From Streptomyces sp. MspMP-M5 (GTDB lineage: Bacteria > Actinomycetota > Actinomycetes > Streptomycetales > Streptomycetaceae): 64,000 nt of DNA. Positions 59,075 through 64,000 of this stretch are shown one piece after another (within the stretch, counting starts at the first letter, position 1; every line of letters begins with the position of its first letter). The stretch is taken from contig NZ_KB891877.1 of the NCBI RefSeq assembly GCF_000373585.1, positions 78,529 to 142,528 on the forward strand. Direction: 5' to 3'. The notes beneath the pieces are model-generated. The model made no database searches. It saw only the letters and a program-made list of their open reading frames with translations, and was not told where the DNA came from. The position numbers and the translations under genes were made by a program.

Positions 59075-59999
59075 GGAACGCCGAGACGTCGAGATATTCC
59101 TGACCCTCACCGAGGAGCTGCACTTCGGCCGCACCGCACGGCGCCTGCACGTGTCGCAAGCCCGGGTCAGCCAGTCCATCAAGCAGCTGGAGCGGCGCAT
59201 CGGCGCGGCGCTCTTCGAACGGACCAGCAGACGCGTGGAGTTGACGTCGATCGGGCGCCGCCTCGCCGACGACATACGTCCCGGCTACGAGCTGATCAGG
59301 GACGGCGTCGAGCGGGCGATCGCCGCGGGACGCGGTCTGGCCGAGCCGCTGCGCGTCGGGTTCAGCAGCCCGCTCGCCGGTGAGCTCGTGCTGTTCGCCG
59401 CCGCCGCGTACCGCGAGCGGCACCCGGCGGCCGGTGAGGTCCTGCTGCACGAGACCCCGCTCTCCGACCCCTTCGGCCTCCTGCGCTCAGGCGAACTCGA
59501 CCTGCTGCTCGCCCAGTTCCCCGTCGTCGAACCCGATCTGGTCACCGGCCCCGTACTGATCTCCGACACCCGCGTGCTGGCCGTCTCCACCCGGCACCCG
59601 TTCGCGAAGAGGCCCTCCGTCCGGGTCGACGACCTCGCCCGGGACAAGGTGCTCAGCCTCTCGGGGCCCGTCCCGGACTACTGGCTCGACCATCTCCTGC
59701 CGCCCACCACTCCGGCGGGCCGTCCCGTCGAGCGCGGCGAGCGGGCGGCGACCCGGCAGGAGCTCCTCGCCCTGGTCGGGGCGGGGCGCGGGGTGCATCC
59801 GGCCGCCGCGCACGAGGTCAGGTACTACGCCCGTCCAAATATCGCGTACGTCCCTTTCGATGACGCTCCCTCGTTGGAGTACGGCCTGGTGTGGCGGGCC
59901 GCGGCGGACACCGGCCGCATCCGCGCCTTCGCTGAGGCGGCGGTGGAGACGGTACGGCGGCAGGGCGGCCCGGGGGACGTCTGCGCGGAGTGTCGCTGA
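59073..59999 (+). CDS. LysR-family regulator
   Basis: A 308-residue LTTR. Residues 1-60 are the winged helix-turn-helix (LHFGRTARRLHVSQARVSQ), and about 90-290 the periplasmic-binding-like effector domain (LRVGFSSPLAGELVLFAAAA). It probably activates or represses the divergent SDR in response to an unknown compound. The start is set by the MERRDVEIFLTLTEE family N terminus. Confidence 0.93.
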   Translation: MERRDVEIFLTLTEELHFGRTARRLHVSQARVSQSIKQLERRIGAALFERTSRRVELTSIGRRLADDIRPGYELIRDGVERAIAAGRGLAEPLRVGFSSPLAGELVLFAAAAYRERHPAAGEVLLHETPLSDPFGLLRSGELDLLLAQFPVVEPDLVTGPVLISDTRVLAVSTRHPFAKRPSVRVDDLARDKVLSLSGPVPDYWLDHLLPPTTPAGRPVERGERAATRQELLALVGAGRGVHPAAAHEVRYYARPNIAYVPFDDAPSLEYGLVWRAAADTGRIRAFAEAAVETVRRQGGPGDVCAECR

Positions 60000-60009
60000 T
60001 CCGGCGCAG

Positions 60010-60390
60010 GTGAGCGCCCCCGAGTGTCCCGACTGTGGCGAACCACCGGCCTTGGGCAGGCTGGTGCTCAGTCGACGTGGGCCAGGAGGAGAACGTACCT
60101 GCCGGTCCCTGTGGCGATGCTCCGCACAGCATGCGTGGTGGCGCTGGGCTGCCCCTGCAGAGGAGCCTGAACGCTGCCCCTGTACCGATACCGATACCGA
60201 TCTATTCCGGCACCGATGCTCACGGCTGACATCAACAACGGCGGACAGGCGCGGAAGTGACCGGACGAGCGCGGGTGATCGTCCACCGGCGGAGAACTGT
60301 CCTGCAGGGCAGCGCCACGCCGCGGATCGAACTTCTGGAATCAAGCGCAGCCATGTGTCTGAGTCAGGCAGCCGGGTCACGTTGCCATGA
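60010..60390 (+). CDS. small zinc-ribbon-like protein with odd C-terminal tail
   Basis: A 126-residue open frame. The first 60 residues carry CPDCGEPPALGRLVLSRRGP, then CRSLWRCSAQHAWWRWA and a Cys-Pro-Cys near 55: a four-Cys zinc-ribbon layout that I associate with short (about 60-residue) Streptomyces proteins. The remaining 65 residues are low-complexity Ser/Arg/Thr and look like read-through past the usual end. Three copies of TACCGA (near 60182-60199) sit at the junction. GTG 60010 is 11 bases after the LysR stop without a clear ribosome site. It may be a real small gene with a lost stop. Confidence 0.5.
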   Translation: MSAPECPDCGEPPALGRLVLSRRGPGGERTCRSLWRCSAQHAWWRWAAPAEEPERCPCTDTDTDLFRHRCSRLTSTTADRRGSDRTSAGDRPPAENCPAGQRHAADRTSGIKRSHVSESGSRVTLP

Positions 60391-60404
60391 CCCGGCTGCC
60401 CGGC

Positions 60405-60650
60405 TTAGGCGGAGGCAGTCGCCCCGCCGGACCGGCGCTTCCTGAGCCAGACGGCTACCGCCGCCAGCCCCACGGGCGCCGCGACGGCGGCCTTGACACC
60501 CAGCTTCGCGATGACCCAACCGACCGCCAAGTGCCATCCGGTCCACCAGACCGTAAGCGCCACCAGTCCGGCAACAGCCAGGCCGCTTACCACAGACAGT
60601 GCGATGCGCGCCCAACGGCTCAACCGCAGTTCATCGTTCCCTTTGCTCAT
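60405..60650 (-). CDS. small two-helix membrane protein
   Basis: An 81-residue protein with two hydrophobic segments at about residues 15-36 (IALSVVSGLAVAGLVAL) and 50-68, and charged ends (RKRRSGG near the C terminus). Function unknown. On the minus strand TATAGT lies 7 bases before the ATG, so it is probably leaderless. Confidence 0.65.
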   Translation of the reverse strand: MSKGNDELRLSRWARIALSVVSGLAVAGLVALTVWWTGWHLAVGWVIAKLGVKAAVAAPVGLAAVAVWLRKRRSGGATASA

Positions 60651-60850
60651 GGGAACAACTATACGAGCGAGCAGTTCCAGGGCCGGGATGCCTGGGCGAC
60701 CGTCTCGTCACCTCGCCGGGATCGTGAGCGTCAACGACCTTCGTCCGTCGAGTGATTGGACCTGAGTAGGGTCGGGGACTGGCGCGGTGACTTCCGCTCC
60801 GTTTGGTCGGGACAGCGGGAAGGAGCCGTCCAGACACGACGCAGTAGCCG

Positions 60851-61657
60851 TCAAGACTGTTCCGTGAGGAAGGCCACCACGGCGTCCACGAACTCCGCCT
60901 GCGCCTCGACGTTCGCCATGTGCACCGTGGGCAGGACGGTGAACCGCGCACCGGGGACTGTCGCGGCGAGCTCCTTCCCGTGGCCGGCGGACGTGACGGT
61001 GTCGTGCTCGCCCGCGATGACCAGTGTCGGGTTGTGGATGAGCGTGGCCGTGCGGCGCAGGTCGTAGTCGCGCACCGCAGCCCAGCTCCCGGCCACGCCC
61101 TCGCGCTGCGTGGCGAGCAGGGTGCGGCGGAAGCCCTCGACAACCTCGTCGTCGCCTTGCAGCATGTGGGCCGGGAACCAGTTGTGCAGGAACCTCTCCG
61201 CGGTGACCTGCATGTCGGGGGCTTCCAGCAGTTCGGCGATCGGTCGATCCCACTGATTCGCCGGCCCGAGGTACGCGGCGGTGTTGGAGAGCACCAGGCG
61301 GTCAACGCGCTCCGGAACATGGATCCCCAACCACTGCGCGACGATTCCGCCCAGAGACAGGCCCAGCACGTGCACCCGCTGCAGGCCCAGGGCATCCAGC
61401 AGTTCCACCACGTCGCGCCCCAGTCGGTCCAGGGAATACGGGCCGCTCGGGACATCGGAGGCGCCGTGGCCGCGCGCGTCGTAGCGCAGCAGCCGGAAGT
61501 GCTCGGTCAGATCCGACACCTGGCCATCCCACATGTGGAGGTCGGTGCCGATGGAGTTCGAGAGCAGCAGCACCGGCTTGTTCTCGTCACCGTCGAAGCG
61601 GTAGACGATGCGGACGCCATCGCCGGTGGTGAGGGCAGTACGGGTCTGAGAAGTCAT
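60851..61657 (-). CDS. 3-oxoadipate enol-lactonase-like alpha/beta hydrolase
   Basis: A 268-residue hydrolase close to PcaD: LLLSNSIGTDLHMWDGQVSD near residue 31, nucleophile Ser101 in GLSLGG, Asp in AGEHDTVT near 218, His in TVHMANVEA near 245. It could convert 3-oxoadipate enol-lactone to 3-oxoadipate in aromatic breakdown, but no other pca gene flanks it. It is divergent from a LysR regulator at 61757 across a 99-base gap. It keeps the normal Ser, unlike the PcaL-type fusion at 54520. Confidence 0.88.
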   Translation of the reverse strand: MTSQTRTALTTGDGVRIVYRFDGDENKPVLLLSNSIGTDLHMWDGQVSDLTEHFRLLRYDARGHGASDVPSGPYSLDRLGRDVVELLDALGLQRVHVLGLSLGGIVAQWLGIHVPERVDRLVLSNTAAYLGPANQWDRPIAELLEAPDMQVTAERFLHNWFPAHMLQGDDEVVEGFRRTLLATQREGVAGSWAAVRDYDLRRTATLIHNPTLVIAGEHDTVTSAGHGKELAATVPGARFTVLPTVHMANVEAQAEFVDAVVAFLTEQS

Positions 61658-61756
61658 GTCAGCTCCAGTGATCCAGCGGGTATGCGCTCAGCCTATGGAC
61701 GCCACCTGCAGAGTTCTATTACAAAGATCAAACGAGCCCTGTAGGTTGGCTGGACA

Positions 61757-62704
61757 ATGTCAGACTTCACGCTCCACGAGTTGCAGTGCTTCAACGCCGT
61801 TGTGCTCGACGGCGGCTTCCAAGCCGCCGCCGAGCGGCTGCACCGCTCGCACCCATCTGTGTTCGCAGCAGTCGCCAAGCTGGAGCGCAAGCTGGGCCTG
61901 GACCTGCTGGATCGCTCGGGCTATCGGGTTCAGCTCACCGAGGCGGGGCACGCCTTCCACCGCAAGGTGCGCTTCCTGCTGCACGAGGCCGAGGAGCTGC
62001 AGACCTACGCCGCGCAGTTGGCGATGGGCGAAGAGGCCGAACTGCGGGTGGTACTAGGGGACCTGTGTCCACTCCCACCGGTGTTGGAGATGCTCAGCCG
62101 CTTCTTCGCGCAGTGCCCGCAGACACGACTGCACCTGCAGTTCGAGACAGTCACCGGCCCCTGGGAGCGACTGCTGGAGGACGAAGCCGACCTCATCGTG
62201 CACCGCGTCCCCAAAAGCGACGTGCGGATGGAGTGGATCGATCTCGGCCGCGTCGCGCTGGTGCCCGTCGTGGCACCCGGTTTCCTGCCCTTCCCTCCGG
62301 ACACCGACATCACACCGCAGCGGATGCAAGCCTTCACCCAATGCATCGTCCGGGATTCGGCGCGGCATCCGTCGGAACAAGGCCATTTCCTGGTCGAAGG
62401 CGCGCCCCGGAGCTCCGTTCCGGACCACCTCATGAAGAAAGAGCTGATCTTGCACGGCATGGCGTGGGGACACGTCCCGCGGTTCATGATCGAGACCGAG
62501 TTGCGTGACGGAAGCCTGCTTTCCATCGCCGGACGGCACTTTCCCGGTGTGGTCGAGGAACTCTCGGCAGCTCGCCGGCGCGACCGGCCGCACGGGCCGG
62601 TCGCCGACCAGCTGTGGGACTTCTTGGCCCGCCATGCACCGGTCCTGCGGCCGACGCTAGGCCATGTGCCCAAGGCGAAGAGAGCACCGGAACACCACAG
62701 GTGA
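61757..62704 (+). CDS. LysR-family regulator
   Basis: A 315-residue LTTR. The N-terminal helix-turn-helix covers about residues 3-62 (FQAAAERLHRSHPSVFAAVAK), the effector-binding domain about 92-295. It probably controls the divergent enol-lactonase gene. A TAGGTT box lies 9 bases before the ATG. The GC content is visibly lower than in the left part of the window. Confidence 0.92.
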   Translation: MSDFTLHELQCFNAVVLDGGFQAAAERLHRSHPSVFAAVAKLERKLGLDLLDRSGYRVQLTEAGHAFHRKVRFLLHEAEELQTYAAQLAMGEEAELRVVLGDLCPLPPVLEMLSRFFAQCPQTRLHLQFETVTGPWERLLEDEADLIVHRVPKSDVRMEWIDLGRVALVPVVAPGFLPFPPDTDITPQRMQAFTQCIVRDSARHPSEQGHFLVEGAPRSSVPDHLMKKELILHGMAWGHVPRFMIETELRDGSLLSIAGRHFPGVVEELSAARRRDRPHGPVADQLWDFLARHAPVLRPTLGHVPKAKRAPEHHR

Positions 62705-62743
62705 CATCACCACGATCATCATTGAGGTGTACCAAGGCCGCTT

Positions 62744-62893
62744 CTATGCGTCGTCAAGTGGGCTGGAGATGTTCACTGTTCGGAAGCGTTCGCGGGTGAG
62801 GTAGTGCTTGAGGGTTCGGCGGATTTCGCGGTCCGTGCGCCCTTCGGCTCGTCGCCGGGCGAGGTAATCGTGTGTCGTAGGCAGCTGCGCCAT
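62744..62893 (-). pseudogene. second IS110-type transposase tail
   Basis: A 49-residue segment ending in TDREIRRTLKHYLTRERF plus a divergent tail. It matches the C terminus of IS110-family transposases (the T-K-R-E-I-x-R-C-L-K-R-Y-x-A-R-E pattern). It differs from the tail at 55862, so the two come from different elements. The upstream part of the open frame (to 63148) is unrelated. Confidence 0.55.
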
Positions 62894-63001
62894 CGCGTCA
62901 GGACGAGGTCGTGAACAGCGAAAGCAATCGCAGTGCGGCACGCCAAAGTTGGGCGGTTCCGCTTCGTGAACGGCAGACTGGGGCACCTGGGGCCTCATGG
63001 T

Positions 63002-63115
63002 GCTCCCGCCTCTCCAGGCCGCCAGGAGTTGCGGGAGCGGACGCGGTTGTCGAAGGCACAGGTGGCGAGGGCGGCCGGGATGAGCCCGAGCACGGTCGCC
63101 AGGCGGAAGGGCGGC
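63002..63115 (+). pseudogene. helix-turn-helix fragment of an XRE-type gene
   Basis: In one plus-strand frame the translation gives QELRERTRLSKAQVARAAGM followed by SPSTVARRKGG, a good XRE-type helix-turn-helix. No start or sensible continuation follows. It overlaps the broken gene on the other strand, so one of the two readings may be chance. Confidence 0.3.
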
Positions 63116-63118
63116 CGG

Positions 63119-63352
63119 GGCCTCGTCGGCCGGACCGTCCTCCGTCACCCACTACGCCGCCCAACAGTCGGCCTCGTCCCGGGACGGCCGACCCGCGACA
63201 AGCTCGACGAAGCGATCTTCGATCTCACCCAGAGTGGGCTGACCGCTGGCATCCATGTCCTGACCGTACAGGCACGGCAAACGTTGCTTGATGCGGCGCC
63301 AGGCAGCCTTCGCTACCAGCAGCGTGGCTGCCGGCGGCGCGGCGGCAGCCAC
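63119..63352 (-). pseudogene. nonsense-broken hypothetical gene
   Basis: In one frame, GQPTLGEIEDRFVELVAGR leads to PSRDEADCWAA, a stop (TAG at 63152-63154), and then WVTEDGPADEA. The same frame across the stop resembles a small streptomycete family reading GRxSRDEADRWAARWVTDDG, so the stop replaces an Arg codon. The C-terminal half is lost. The first 30 residues (AAAAPPAATLLVAKAAW) do not look native. Immediately downstream of the rpoA gene on the same strand. Confidence 0.5.
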
Positions 63353-63370
63353 GACGACGCGCAGCGCTCG

Positions 63371-64000
63371 TTACTGCTCGCTCCCCATGAAACCCGTGCT
63401 TGCCTGGTCGTCTGCATCAAAAGCGGCGACGATCGGGTCAAATCCGGGCGGGCTGTCCTTGAAGGCCAGACCCATGCCTGCCAGCTTTGCCTTGACCTCG
63501 TCGATCGACTTCGCACCGAAGTTGCGGATGTCGAGCAGGTCCGCCTCGGAGCGCGCCACGAGTTCACCCACCGAGTGGACGCCCTCACGCTTGAGGCAGT
63601 TGTAGGAGCGGACCGTGAGCTCCAGCTCCTCGATCGGCAGCGCCATGTCGGCGGCCAGGGCGGCGTCCGTCGGGGAGGAGCCCATGTCGATGCCCTCGGC
63701 CTCGACGTTCAGCTCACGGGCCAGACCGAACAGCTCGACCAGCGTCTTGCCGGCGGAGGCCATGGCATCACGCGGCCGCATTGCTTCCTTGGTCTCGACG
63801 TCGACGATCAGCTTGTCGAAGTCGGTGCGCTGCTCGACACGGGTCGCCTCGACCTTGTAGGTGACCTTCAGCACGGGGCTGTAGATGGAGTCGACCGGGA
63901 TCCGGCCGATCTCCTGGCCGGCCTGCTTGTTCTGCACGGCGGAGACGTAGCCGCGACCGCGCTCGACGGTCAGCTCCATCTCCAGCTTGCCCTTGCCGTT
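63371..64000 (-). CDS. rpoA: RNA polymerase alpha subunit, partial, candidate second copy
   Basis: The C-terminal 209 residues of an RpoA; the N-terminal part (about 130 residues) lies beyond the window. The end of the alpha N-terminal domain ([20 protein letters not shown]) and the whole alpha C-terminal domain ([20 protein letters not shown], then [14 protein letters not shown]) are present, including the Arg and Asn used to contact UP-element DNA. The tail after SPPGFDP is short and ends MGSEQ. In streptomycetes rpoA is followed at once by rplQ (ribosomal protein L17). Here the next sequences are pseudogene debris, so this is either a second rpoA copy or a rearranged locus. Confidence 0.9.
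   Translation of the reverse strand, partial: NGKGKLEMELTVERGRGYVSAVQNKQAGQEIGRIPVDSIYSPVLKVTYKVEATRVEQRTDFDKLIVDVETKEAMRPRDAMASAGKTLVELFGLARELNVEAEGIDMGSSPTDAALAADMALPIEELELTVRSYNCLKREGVHSVGELVARSEADLLDIRNFGAKSIDEVKAKLAGMGLAFKDSPPGFDPIVAAFDADDQASTGFMGSEQ

Overview
The window is very GC-rich. GTG starts are common, coding frames show strong third-position GC bias with long antisense shadow frames, and gene families include WhiJ-type XRE/DUF397 sets, an ECF41 sigma factor, DUF6278, F420/LLM oxidoreductases and MmyB-type regulators. This points to a Streptomyces chromosome or a close relative in Streptomycetaceae. I see no ribosomal RNA, tRNA, CRISPR array, intact prophage or classical biosynthetic cluster. 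Many start codons lie 6-8 bases after a TANNNT box, consistent with leaderless transcripts.

Left part (1-13 kb): a NUDIX hydrolase, a nucleotidyltransferase, a divergent TetR/NAD(P)-binding pair around a large palindrome, an alkylation-repair operon (AdaA-AlkA fusion followed by Ogt) bracketed by two unrelated tandem-repeat arrays, a macrodomain hydrolase, a phytoene-desaturase-like flavoprotein, an inositol-monophosphatase-like protein, a cytosolic gamma-glutamyltransferase-like enzyme, and a divergent SDR/XRE-MmyB pair.

13-27 kb: a lipoate-ligase-like protein; a nitrate-reductase/formate-dehydrogenase-like molybdoenzyme lacking one of the four usual iron-sulfur cysteines, with an overlapping small helical partner; a tryptophanyl-tRNA synthetase behind a leader peptide with two adjacent Trp codons and a terminator hairpin (attenuation); an ECF41 sigma factor; an HhH nuclease-like protein; and a reductive pyrimidine catabolism cluster (dihydropyrimidinase, LLM oxidoreductase, beta-ureidopropionase-like nitrilase, aminotransferase, and an unexported binding-protein-like protein).

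28-44 kb: a WhiJ-like locus (XRE-DUF5753, DUF397, ATP-binding protein) with a local tandem duplication that left a regulator remnant; a MarR-MFS pair under a near-perfect 39-base palindrome; an isochorismatase-like protein overlapping tail-to-tail with an amidase; a secreted gamma-glutamyltransferase; a Ca2+/H+ antiporter; an MMPL transporter; an ATP-dependent DNA ligase; and a glutathionyl-hydroquinone-reductase-like protein.

44-56 kb: a MocR-type regulator divergent from an alpha/beta hydrolase, a methyltransferase, a secreted hydrolase, a gluABCD-type amino-acid ABC transporter, exonuclease III, a metallo-hydrolase, and a PcaL-type fusion whose hydrolase half has Cys where the nucleophile Ser is expected.

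56-64 kb looks accessory or decayed. It has two IS110-type transposase tails, a nonsense-broken gene, a lipoprotein hydrolase, an SDR/LysR pair, a small zinc-ribbon protein, and an enol-lactonase/LysR pair. The window edge cuts an rpoA gene that has no rplQ downstream, unlike the usual ribosomal-operon rpoA, and is therefore a candidate second copy of the RNA polymerase alpha subunit.
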